A stretch of DNA of 64,000 nt. Source: VAZQ01 sp035263865. Its GTDB lineage: Bacteria > Pseudomonadota > Alphaproteobacteria > Rhizobiales > Xanthobacteraceae. The notes below the pieces were generated by a model. It was not told where the DNA came from, searched no databases, and saw nothing but the letters and a program-made list of their open reading frames with translations. The stretch's first letter is position 1. Each line of letters opens with the position of its first letter. Position numbers and translations under genes: made by a program. The stretch lies in contig DATFQX010000329.1 of NCBI GenBank assembly GCA_035263865.1, positions 22,527 to 86,526 on the forward strand, in the 5' to 3' direction. Below, piece by piece: positions 42,338 through 51,137 of this stretch.

Positions 42338-44266
42338 TCAGGGCTGACCGGCAGACGCGGCACGAGCAACGCGCTCGGCGGCGTATCGGCGCTTTGGCAA
42401 TTTCGCGGGCTCTACGGCCTCGGCGGGCACAAAAATCTTCTGTAGCACTTGCCGTTGCACCGGCTTCTTCACGATCGGTACGTATCCGAATCTGCTATCG
42501 ATGCTCTCGACACCGTAACCGGTGATGAAGACGAATGGAATTTTGCGTGCTGCCAGTACGTCGGCGACCGGATAGACGAATTCGCCTCCGAGATTGACGT
42601 CTATGATGCCGGCGTTGATGTCCTCATGCACGGCGGCGACCATGGCTTCGGACAGCCGGCTGAACGGCCCGATGACCGAGAAGCCGAGCTCGGTCAGGAT
42701 GTCCTTCATCATCATCGCAACCAAAATCTCGTCTTCCACCAGCAGCACGCGATTGCCTGCCTCGAGCCGAAGCGGGAGGTCAGGCCTATCTTCGCCCATT
42801 CGCCATTGCGTCGCGGCACGGCTCGCCAGCGCGTCGATGTAGTCGCGGCGCGGCACACGCAGGACGCAGTGCAGGCCTTCCGAGCGCCAATCGAAACCGG
42901 CCTCCCCCCCGAGCTGGCGCTCGACGCTGGCGCTGATCAGCCGAATGCCAAAGCCGGGCGCTGCCGGCGGGCGCGGGGGCGGCCCACCGCTCTCGCTCCA
43001 GTGCACGACCAAGCCTTGCGGCTGTAGCTCCCAGCTCACCGCCACCCGTCCTGACGCAACCGACAGCGAGCCGTATTTGGCCGCGTTGGTGGAGAGTTCG
43101 TGCAGCGCGAGTGCGAGCGTCTGCGCCGTGCGCGGCTCAAGCGATATGTCGGGACCCGCAGTCGCGATGCGCTCCGCGCCGTCGGTGCGGAATGGGGCGA
43201 GCTCTTCGCGGAGAAGACGCGCGAGATCGGCGCCCTGCCAGCGGCTCTGAGCAAGCAGCGTGTGCGCGCGCGCCAGCGTTCCGATCCGCCCATCGACCGC
43301 GGCGGTATAGGATTTGATGTCCTCGGAGCGGGTCAACCGCACGATGGATTGGACGAGAGCTAAGGCGTTGCGCGCCCGGTGGTCGACCTCGCGCGCCAAC
43401 AGCACCTGGCGCTCTTCGGCCTCCTTGCGGTCGGTGATGTCGACGGTCACCCCGCTGATGCGCACGACATTGTCGGTTGCATCGACGCTTGCCACCGCCG
43501 TTCCTATGCACCAGCGCAACTCGCCGTTTGGACGACAGACGCGAAATTCGCTCTGAAAACTCGGCGTGTTGGGCGCCGCCGGTTTGATCGCATCCTGTAG
43601 ATGTTTCCAATCCTCGGGATGGATCAATGCCCTGACATTATCGACAGTCAGATCGAAACTTGCAGGATCGACGCCGAAAATCCGGTACTGCCCGTCGTCC
43701 CATACGAACCGGCCGTCGACCGGGTCCCATTCCCAGGATCCCATCTGGCCGGCGGCCAACGCCAAGCTGCGCCGTTCTTCGCTCTTCAAGAGCCGCGCGG
43801 TCGAGGCCTCAAGTTCCGCGGTTCGCTCCGCAACGCGACGCTCGAGCTCCTGATTGAGCTGCTCGAGCTGTCGCGTTTTGCGATAGAGCTCAGCGAAAAT
43901 CTTGACCTTCGCGCGCAGCACCTCGGGAATGACCGGAACCGGTACGTAATCGACCGCTCCCATTTCATAGGCGCGCAGGCGATCGACGTCCGTCAAATGG
44001 ATGGCAGAAATGAAGATGATCGCGGTGCGCTGGAACCGCGGATGCTCGCGGATCATCGCGGCCAATTGGAAGCCGTCGAGTTCCGGCATGCAGACGTCGA
44101 CGAGGATGACCGCGATCTCCTGCTTGAGCAGGTGTTCCAGGGCTTCTTTGGCCGAAGCGGCTTTGATCAGCCGCTCGTCGAGCCCGGCAAGTATGGCCTC
44201 GTAGCTCAGCAGCTTGGCCGGCTGATCATCGACCAGCAGAATATTGACCTTATCGTCCGACGCCAT
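42338..44266 (-). CDS. Receiver–PAS–HWE histidine kinase–receiver signalling protein
   Basis: 642 residues. N-terminal receiver (~7–125; phospho-acceptor D57 in V-I-L-V-D-V-C-M-P-E-L-D-G), a coiled coil ~130–165, a PAS domain ~170–285 ending D-I-T-D-R-K, an HWE/HisKA_2 kinase with phospho-acceptor H296 in E-V-D-H-R-A-R-N and the H-E-L-S-T-N-A-A-K-Y-G ATP-site box, and a C-terminal receiver with acceptor D in I-I-D-V-N-L-G. No membrane segment, so soluble. GGAGAGG precedes the ATG. It starts 15 bases after the giant kinase gene and probably acts with it in a phosphorelay. Input signal and output unknown. Confidence 0.9.
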   Translation of the reverse strand: MASDDKVNILLVDDQPAKLLSYEAILAGLDERLIKAASAKEALEHLLKQEIAVILVDVCMPELDGFQLAAMIREHPRFQRTAIIFISAIHLTDVDRLRAYEMGAVDYVPVPVIPEVLRAKVKIFAELYRKTRQLEQLNQELERRVAERTAELEASTARLLKSEERRSLALAAGQMGSWEWDPVDGRFVWDDGQYRIFGVDPASFDLTVDNVRALIHPEDWKHLQDAIKPAAPNTPSFQSEFRVCRPNGELRWCIGTAVASVDATDNVVRISGVTVDITDRKEAEERQVLLAREVDHRARNALALVQSIVRLTRSEDIKSYTAAVDGRIGTLARAHTLLAQSRWQGADLARLLREELAPFRTDGAERIATAGPDISLEPRTAQTLALALHELSTNAAKYGSLSVASGRVAVSWELQPQGLVVHWSESGGPPPRPPAAPGFGIRLISASVERQLGGEAGFDWRSEGLHCVLRVPRRDYIDALASRAATQWRMGEDRPDLPLRLEAGNRVLLVEDEILVAMMMKDILTELGFSVIGPFSRLSEAMVAAVHEDINAGIIDVNLGGEFVYPVADVLAARKIPFVFITGYGVESIDSRFGYVPIVKKPVQRQVLQKIFVPAEAVEPAKLPKRRYAAERVARAASAGQP

Positions 44267-44281
44267 CGCGCCTCTCCGCGG

Positions 44282-47200
44282 CTAGCGATGCAACCACATG
44301 CGCAGGGCCGACAACAGCTGTTCGGTGTTGACGGGCTTCGCCAGATAGTCTGAGGCACCCGCCTCCATGCATTTCTCGCGGTCGCCCTTCATGGCTTTGG
44401 CGGTCAGCGCGATGATCGGAAGCCGCCGGAACTGCGGTCTGCGCCGGATCGCCCGAACGGTCTGATAGCCATCCATCTCGGGCATCATGATGTCCATCAG
44501 CACGATCGCCAAATCGGGTGTCGAATCGGCGAGTGCGATCGCCTCGCGACCGGTGGTGGCAGTGAGCACATGCATACCGCGCCGCTCCAGCACGCTCGAC
44601 AGGGCGAAGATATTGCGAGCGTCATCGTCGACCAGCAGCACGGTGCGGCCGACCAGGTCCTCGTCCGAACTGTTGAGCCGCTCGAGCATGCGTTGTTTCT
44701 CGGGCGGAAGCTCGGTGACGACTCGGTGCAGGAACAAAGCGGTTTCATCGAGCAGCCGCTCGGGCGACTCGACGCCTTTGACCACGATGCTGCGCGCCAT
44801 CGTGTGGAGCTCGGCGTCTTCCTCCGCCGACAACTCGCGCCCCGTGAATACCACAACCGGCACGTCGGAGAGCGTCGCGTCGCCGCGCAGCTCCTCCAGG
44901 ACCTCGAAACCCGACATGTCCGGCAGCCGCAGATCGAGCACGACACAGTCGCAGGGTTCTCTGCGCAGCATCCGCAAGGCCTCGGCGCCGGTACCGGCGG
45001 CGACGATCTCGATGTCGTCGTGGCCGAGCAACTCCGCGATGCTCTCCTGTTCGACGCGGTCGTCTTCCACGACCAGCAGGCGCTTGCGGCGCGGCTTGGC
45101 GTATTCTTTGATGCGCGCCAATGCGGCTTCGACGCCTTCGGTGGAGGCCGGCTTGGTGACGAAGGAGAATGCACCGCGCGCCATACCGTGCTGGCGATCT
45201 TCGTCGAGCGTGATGATCTGCACCGGAATGTGCCGGGTCAGCGGGTTCTGCTTGAGCTGGCTGAGCACCGTCCAGCCCAGCATATCGGGCAGGAACACGT
45301 CGAGCGAGACGGCGGTCGGTTGGTATTGCTTGGCGAGCTCGAGCGCGTCGATGCCGCGCGCCGCGACTAGCACTTTGAAGCCCTTCTCGCGCGCCAGGTC
45401 CACCATGATACGGGCGTAGTGCGGATCGTCTTCCACCACGAGCAAAATCGAGTCGCCGGGCCGGATCTCCAGCCGGTCGTCAGGAATTTGCTCGATCGGG
45501 CGTTCCGGCACGACATACGCGGCGGCCGGTTGCATCGGCGGTGCCGACGCGGCCGGCTTCGGCGCCGCGCTCGGTCCCACGTACCGCAGCGGCAGATAGA
45601 GCGTGAAGGTGCTGCCTACGTTCGGCGTGCTGCGCAACTGAATCTCGCCGCCGAGCAGATTGGACAGCTCGCGGCTGATCGCCAGCCCCAACCCGGTACC
45701 GCCGTATTTGCGGCTGGTGCTGGCATCCGCCTGCATGAAGGCCTCGAAGATGACCTTCTGTTTCTCGGACGGGATACCGATACCGGTGTCGGAGACTTCG
45801 AAACCCACGACTGACGCGGCGTGTTTGAGCACCGGATGGCCACCCGTCCAGCCGCTCTGCACTTCCGAGATCTTCAGGCGCACGCCGCCCTGCGTCGTGA
45901 ACTTAAACGCGTTCGAAAGCAGGTTCTTGAGGATCTGCTGCAGGCGCTTTGAATCCGTGGTTATGCTGCGGCCGAGACCGGGGTCGAGAGTCACCTCGAA
46001 CGAGAGTTGTCGCGTGTCCGCCTCGTGCCGGAACGGGCGTGCGACCATCTCGATAAGGTTCGCGAAGGCAATCTCCTCGGCATCGACCGTAACCGTTCCG
46101 GATTCGATCTTGGAGAGATCGAGAATGTCGCTGATCAGATTCAGGAGATCGGTGCCGGCGCCGTGAATGGTGCGAGCAAACTCGACCTGCTTGGGTGCAA
46201 GATTACCCTCCGGATTATCCGCGAGCTGCTGCCCCAGGATCAGGATGCTGTTTAGCGGCGTGCGCAGTTCGTGCGACATATTGGCTAGGAATTCCGATTT
46301 GTACTTTGAGGTCAGTGCCAGCTCACTCGCCTTCTCCTCCAGCGCCCGGCGCGCCTGCTCGATTTCCTGGTTCTTGCGCTCGACCTCGACGTTGCGTTCC
46401 GCGAGCTGCTCGGCCTTCTGCTCGAGCTGCTCGTTGGTCTGTTGCAGCTCGCGCTGCTGTGTCTGCAACTCACCGGCCAGTTGCTGAGACTGCTTGAGCA
46501 ATCCTTCGGTCTGCATCGTCGCTTCGATGCTGTTGAGCACGATGCCGATATTGGTCGTAAGCTGGTCGAGGAAAGTGAGCTGCAGTTCGGTGAATTCGCT
46601 GAGCGAAGCGAGCTCGATCACCGCCTTCACCTGACTTTCAAACAGCACCGGCAGCACCACGATGTTGCGTGGTACCGCCTTGAACAGCGACGATCCGATC
46701 GGAACGGCGTCGCTCGGCATTTGGCCGATCAGCATTCGCCGCTTGTCCGCGGCACATTGGCCGATCAGTCCCTCGCCGAGCGTGAGATGCTGCGGATGTC
46801 CATTGGTTGCATCATCCGCATAGGCCGCGAGCAGCTGCAGATGGGATGACTCCTCGCCCGCCGCCTGGTAGATGACCCCGAGCTGCGCGTTCACGAGCGG
46901 CGTGAGCTCCGACAACAGCAGCCGCCCTACCGTCACCAGGTCGCGCTGGCCCTGCAGCATATTGGTGAACCTAGCTAGGTTGCTCTTCAACCAATCCTGT
47001 TCGGTGTTGCGGTCGGTAGTGAGCCGCAAGTTGTTGATCATCGTGTTGATATTGTCCTTGAGCGTGGCCACCTCGCCGCGCGTCTCGACCTGAATCGACC
47101 GGGTCAGGTCGCCCTTTGTCACCGCGGTCGCGACCTCGGCGATGGCGCGCACCTGTGTGGTCAAGTTCGCCGCCAGCAGGTTGACGTTGCCGGTGAGGTC

Positions 47201-50200
47201 TTTCCAGGTGCCAGCGGCGCCCGGCACGTTGGCCTGGCCGCCGAGGCGGCCTTCCACGCCCACCTCACGCGCGACGGTGGTGACCTGTTCGGCGAAAGTC
47301 GCCAGCGTATCGGTCATGTTGTTGATCGTCTCGGCGAGCGCCGCCACCTCGCCTTTCGATTTGACGGTCAGATTCTGCTTCAGATCGCCGTTGGCCACGG
47401 CAGTCACCACCTTGACGATGCCGCGCACCTGCTCGGTCAGATTGGCCGCCATCACGTTGACGGTGTCGGTCAAGTCCTTCCAGGTGCCGGCAACGCCGGG
47501 GACTTGCGCCTGCCCGCCGAGCTTGCCTTCGGTGCCGACTTCGCGCGCGACGCGCGTCACTTCCGAGGCAAAGGCGTTGAGCTGATCCACCATCGTATTG
47601 ATGGTGTTCTTCAGTTCCAGAATCTCGCCTTTGACGTCGACGGTGATCTTGCGGGAGAGGTCGCCGCGCGCCACCGCCGTCGTCACTTCGGCGATGTTGC
47701 GGACCTGAGTGGTGAGGTTGGCGGCGAGCAGGTTGACGTTGTCGGTCAAGTCCTTCCAGGTTCCGGCGACACCGGGGACCACCGCCTGACCGCCGAGGCG
47801 CCCATCAGTGCCGACCTCGCGCGCCACGCGCGTGACTTCGGCGGCGAACGAGCGAAGCTGCTCCACCATGGTATTGAGCGTTTCCTTGAGCAGCAGGATC
47901 TCGCCACGCACGTCCACGGTGATCTTTTTCGAGAGATCGCCGCTGGCGATAGCGGTCGCCACCTCGGCGATGTTGCGGACCTGGGCAGTCAGATTGGAGG
48001 CCATGAAATTGACGTTGTCAGTCAAGTCCTTCCACGTGCCGGCAACGCCGGAGACTTGCGCCTGCCCGCCGAGCTTGCCTTCGGTGCCGACCTCGCGCGC
48101 CACGCGCGTGACTTCCGAGGCAAACGCGTTGAGCTGATCCACCATGGTGTTGATGGTGTTCTTGAGCTCGAGGATTTCGCCTTTCACGTCGACCGTGATC
48201 TTGCGCGAGAGATCGCCGCGCGCCACCGCCGTCGTGACCTCGGCGATGTTGCGCACCTGCGCGGTGAGGTTGCCCGCCATCGAGTTCACGCTGTCGGTCA
48301 AGTCTTTCCAGGTCCCTGCCACGCCCGGCACGTTGGCCTGACCGCCGAGACGCCCCTCGGTGCCGACCTCGCGCGCGACGCGGGTGACCTCGCCGGCGAA
48401 GCGGTTGAGTTGGTCGACCATCGTGTTGAGCGTTTCTTTGAGCTGCAGGATCTCGCCGCGCACGTCGACCGTGATTTTGCGCGAAAGGTCGCCGCCGGCG
48501 ATCGCGGTCGCCACCTCGGCAATGTTGCGCACCTGGTCGGTGAGGTTGCCCGCCATAGAGTTGACGCTGTCGGTCAAATCCTTCCACGTGCCCGCCACGC
48601 CCGGCACCTGCGCTTGACCGCCGAGCTTGCCTTCGGTGCCGACCTCGCGCGCCACGCGCGTGACCTCCGCCGCAAAGGCGTTGAGCTGGTCCACCATCGT
48701 GTTGAGTGTTTCTTTGAGCTGCAGGATTTCACCGCTTACGTTCACGGTGATTTTCTTCGACAGGTCGCCTTGCGCCACCGCGGTCGCCACTTCGGCGATG
48801 TTGCGGACCTGGCCGGTCAGGTTGGAGGCCATCGAGTTGACGCTGTCGGTCAAATCCTTCCAGGTGCCGGCGACGCCACGCACCATCGCCTGCCCGCCGA
48901 GCTTGCCTTCGGTGCCGACCTCGCGCGCCACGCGCGTCACCTCGCCGGCAAAGGCGTTGAGCTGGTCCACCATGGTGTTGATGGTGTCCTTGAGCTCGAG
49001 AATTTCGCCGCGCACGTCGACGGTGATTTTCTTGGAAAGATCCCCGCTGGCGATGGCGGTCGAGACCTCGGCAATGTTGCGGACCTGGGCGGTCAAGTTC
49101 GAGGCCATGGAGTTGACGCTGTCCGTCAAGTCTTTCCAGGTGCCGGCGACGCCGAGCACGTTCGCCTGTCCGCCGAGACGTCCTTCTGTGCCGACCTCGC
49201 GCGCCACGCGCGTCACCTCGCCGGCAAACGCATTGAGCTGATCGACCATCGTGTTGATGGTTTCTTTGAGCTGCAGGATCTCGCCGCTCACGTTCACCGT
49301 GATCTTTTTCGAGAGGTCGCCACCGGCAATGGCGGTCGCGACGTCGGCGATGTTGCGGACCTGGGCAGTCAGGTTCGACGCCATGAAGTTGACGCTGTCG
49401 GTCAAGTCCTTCCAGGTGCCGGCGACGCCGGGCACCTGCGCTTGGCCGCCGAGCTTGCCTTCGGTGCCGACCTCGCGCGCCACGCGCGTGACTTCCGAGG
49501 CGAACGCGTTCAACTGGTCCACCATCGTGTTGATGGTGTCCTTGAGTTCGAGAATCTCTCCGCGGACGTCGACCGTGATCTTGCGCGAAAGATCGCCGCG
49601 CGCCACTGCCGTCGTCACCTGGGCGATGTTGCGAACCTGATCGGTAAGGTTGCCGCACATGGCGTTCACCGAATCGGTCAGATCCTTCCAGGTGCCCGCA
49701 ACGCCCGGCACGATGGCCTGGCCGCCGAGACGCCCTTCGGTGCCGACCTCGCGCGCCACGCGCGTCACTTCCGAGGCGAACGAGCGCAATTGATCGACCA
49801 TCGTGTTGATGGCTTCCTTGAGCTGCAAAATCTCGCCACGCACGTCGACCGTGATCTTCTTCGAAAGGTCGCCCATGGCGACTGCGATGGTGACGTCCGC
49901 GATGTTGCGGACCTGCGCGGTGAGATTCGAGGCCATCGAGTTCACGCTCTCGGTCAGGTCCTTCCAGACGCCGGTCACCTCGCGCACTTGCGCCTGGCCG
50001 CCGAGCTTGCCTTCGGTGCCGACTTCGCGCGCGACGCGCGTCACCTCTGAGGTGAACACGCTGAGTTGCTTGATCATCGTGTTCACGATGTTTGCGGCGC
50101 GCAGGAACTCGCCCTGCAGAGGACGTCCATCGACGTCGAGGCGCACCGTTTGCAGCAAATCGCCCTTGGCGACGGCGGAGATGGCGCGAGTCACTTCAGT

Positions 50201-50584
50201 CGTCGGCCAAAGTAGATCGTCAATGAGCGTGTTGACCGAGCTTTCCATCTCGCCCCAGGCGCCATGGGAGAGGGGGAACTTCACCCGCTGGCGCGTCTTT
50301 CCTTCGCGGCCCACGACTTGGCCGACCCGCTCGAGCTGCTGCGCCATGCGCTCGTTGGCGGCGACGATTTCATTGAACGTGTCGGCGACCTTGCCCAAGA
50401 GACCGATCTGGCCGCTCGCCAGGCGAACCGAGAAGTCACCCACACGCATCGACTGCAGCGCGTTCAAAAGATCGTAAAGCTCAGGGGATGCGCCGCCGTT
50501 GACATCGGGCGATTCCGCGGCCGTGGCGGCTGGAGACGGACCATTGGTCTTGAGTTCGCCGACCGGCTCTTTGTTCGGTTGCAT
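44282..50584 (-). CDS. Giant hybrid histidine kinase with eleven tandem 92-residue HAMP modules
   Basis: 2,100 residues from the ATG at 50584, which has GGAGG five bases upstream. Order: disordered start (1–45); HAMP-like region (~60–180); eleven 92-residue modules (181–1192), each with V-A-R-E-V-G-T-E-G-K/R-L-G-G-Q-A and G-T-W-K-D-L-T-D; GAF (~1210–1350); coiled coil (~1370–1425); HisKA with H1438 in M-S-H-E-L-R-T-P-L; HATPase (~1545–1665); three receivers (~1711, ~1833, ~1978 onward) with acceptor Asp in S-L-D-V-F-L-P-D, V-L-D-L-R-L-P-D and L-M-D-I-M-M-P-E-M-D. No membrane segment. This is the group III/Nik1-like architecture, enlarged. Such poly-HAMP kinases respond to osmotic or envelope stress in fungi; the bacterial signal here is unknown. 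Confidence 0.93.
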   Translation of the reverse strand: MQPNKEPVGELKTNGPSPAATAAESPDVNGGASPELYDLLNALQSMRVGDFSVRLASGQIGLLGKVADTFNEIVAANERMAQQLERVGQVVGREGKTRQRVKFPLSHGAWGEMESSVNTLIDDLLWPTTEVTRAISAVAKGDLLQTVRLDVDGRPLQGEFLRAANIVNTMIKQLSVFTSEVTRVAREVGTEGKLGGQAQVREVTGVWKDLTESVNSMASNLTAQVRNIADVTIAVAMGDLSKKITVDVRGEILQLKEAINTMVDQLRSFASEVTRVAREVGTEGRLGGQAIVPGVAGTWKDLTDSVNAMCGNLTDQVRNIAQVTTAVARGDLSRKITVDVRGEILELKDTINTMVDQLNAFASEVTRVAREVGTEGKLGGQAQVPGVAGTWKDLTDSVNFMASNLTAQVRNIADVATAIAGGDLSKKITVNVSGEILQLKETINTMVDQLNAFAGEVTRVAREVGTEGRLGGQANVLGVAGTWKDLTDSVNSMASNLTAQVRNIAEVSTAIASGDLSKKITVDVRGEILELKDTINTMVDQLNAFAGEVTRVAREVGTEGKLGGQAMVRGVAGTWKDLTDSVNSMASNLTGQVRNIAEVATAVAQGDLSKKITVNVSGEILQLKETLNTMVDQLNAFAAEVTRVAREVGTEGKLGGQAQVPGVAGTWKDLTDSVNSMAGNLTDQVRNIAEVATAIAGGDLSRKITVDVRGEILQLKETLNTMVDQLNRFAGEVTRVAREVGTEGRLGGQANVPGVAGTWKDLTDSVNSMAGNLTAQVRNIAEVTTAVARGDLSRKITVDVKGEILELKNTINTMVDQLNAFASEVTRVAREVGTEGKLGGQAQVSGVAGTWKDLTDNVNFMASNLTAQVRNIAEVATAIASGDLSKKITVDVRGEILLLKETLNTMVEQLRSFAAEVTRVAREVGTDGRLGGQAVVPGVAGTWKDLTDNVNLLAANLTTQVRNIAEVTTAVARGDLSRKITVDVKGEILELKNTINTMVDQLNAFASEVTRVAREVGTEGKLGGQAQVPGVAGTWKDLTDTVNVMAANLTEQVRGIVKVVTAVANGDLKQNLTVKSKGEVAALAETINNMTDTLATFAEQVTTVAREVGVEGRLGGQANVPGAAGTWKDLTGNVNLLAANLTTQVRAIAEVATAVTKGDLTRSIQVETRGEVATLKDNINTMINNLRLTTDRNTEQDWLKSNLARFTNMLQGQRDLVTVGRLLLSELTPLVNAQLGVIYQAAGEESSHLQLLAAYADDATNGHPQHLTLGEGLIGQCAADKRRMLIGQMPSDAVPIGSSLFKAVPRNIVVLPVLFESQVKAVIELASLSEFTELQLTFLDQLTTNIGIVLNSIEATMQTEGLLKQSQQLAGELQTQQRELQQTNEQLEQKAEQLAERNVEVERKNQEIEQARRALEEKASELALTSKYKSEFLANMSHELRTPLNSILILGQQLADNPEGNLAPKQVEFARTIHGAGTDLLNLISDILDLSKIESGTVTVDAEEIAFANLIEMVARPFRHEADTRQLSFEVTLDPGLGRSITTDSKRLQQILKNLLSNAFKFTTQGGVRLKISEVQSGWTGGHPVLKHAASVVGFEVSDTGIGIPSEKQKVIFEAFMQADASTSRKYGGTGLGLAISRELSNLLGGEIQLRSTPNVGSTFTLYLPLRYVGPSAAPKPAASAPPMQPAAAYVVPERPIEQIPDDRLEIRPGDSILLVVEDDPHYARIMVDLAREKGFKVLVAARGIDALELAKQYQPTAVSLDVFLPDMLGWTVLSQLKQNPLTRHIPVQIITLDEDRQHGMARGAFSFVTKPASTEGVEAALARIKEYAKPRRKRLLVVEDDRVEQESIAELLGHDDIEIVAAGTGAEALRMLRREPCDCVVLDLRLPDMSGFEVLEELRGDATLSDVPVVVFTGRELSAEEDAELHTMARSIVVKGVESPERLLDETALFLHRVVTELPPEKQRMLERLNSSDEDLVGRTVLLVDDDARNIFALSSVLERRGMHVLTATTGREAIALADSTPDLAIVLMDIMMPEMDGYQTVRAIRRRPQFRRLPIIALTAKAMKGDREKCMEAGASDYLAKPVNTEQLLSALRMWLHR
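47009..50044 (-). repeat. Eleven 276-bp tandem repeats coding the HAMP modules
   Basis: Exactly 11 x 276 bases in register, with no indels: unit 1 begins at 50044 and unit 11 at 47284. Units alternate between K-L-G-G-Q-A-Q and R-L-G-G-Q-A-N/I/V forms, except that units 5 and 6 are both K forms. The second halves of units 7 and 9 are identical in protein but differ at many third codon positions. The last two units are the most divergent. Confidence 0.93.
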
Positions 50585-51137
50585 GGTTTCCTCCCGGCCC
50601 GGCCGAACCGGCACGATGTTACGAGCGCTGCAACGCCGTTGCGGCAATAAGCCGACGCCGCTGTGATCTTTGGACGGGTAAGCCGAAAGGCCGCCGATGG
50701 GAAGCGGCGAAGCGCGCGCTACGCAAGTGCCTCGACCGTGCGGGCTGGCCCCGCAAGTGCATCACGCCCGGCGCCAGAGCTTTCTGGTGCGGGAGGTCCC
50801 TAGACCGTTTGCGGATGACCCTCCGACCGGTGGATCCGGCCATGTGCTTGTACCCCTCGGTGGTCCAGGTCGGACCACCACCTGACGCGCTCAACGCCGA
50901 AACGATCCATTCGTTCCAGCCGCCTAGCAAATTTTTTCTGCTCTCGAAAGATGACTTGCATCAATGGGTTAGATCGTCAGCTTTGGGCATGGGGAGCCCA
51001 GGACCCGTCTCGGCCGGGGCAGCCAAGGCCCAATCTCTATGTGCAATTCCTTCCGCCGGCGGCGCCACTCGGCCGACGATAGTCCCTATAAAGTGTAACC
51101 GACGAACCCTCCGCGCCTAGCCGGCCCCAAGCAAACA
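50585..51137. other. Intergenic region between the giant kinase and hyuA
   Basis: About 550 bases separating divergent genes. It should hold promoters for both, but no clear consensus was found beyond a TATAAA at about 51087–51092. An open frame on the minus strand (50619–50930) has low-complexity Arg/Ser/Pro content and looks like chance GC-rich sequence. No RNA gene or repeat was recognised. Confidence 0.5.

Noticed and set aside
47009..50044. Regular repeats considered as a CRISPR array or satellite DNA
   Set aside because: The 276-base period is a multiple of three, has no unique spacers and is fully coding.
47504..50050. 848-codon open frame on the plus strand opposite the giant kinase
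   Set aside because: It is the antisense of the HAMP repeat array: the repeat periodicity and GC-rich third positions keep the frame open. Its composition (Asp/His/Arg/Gly/Val-rich) matches no family.
50619..50930. 103-codon open frame between the giant kinase and hyuA
   Set aside because: Arg/Ser-rich, no family features, and overlaps the kinase's upstream region.
51087..51092. TATAAA as a hyuA promoter
   Set aside because: No matching -35 at 16–18 bases; mentioned only in the description of the intergenic region.
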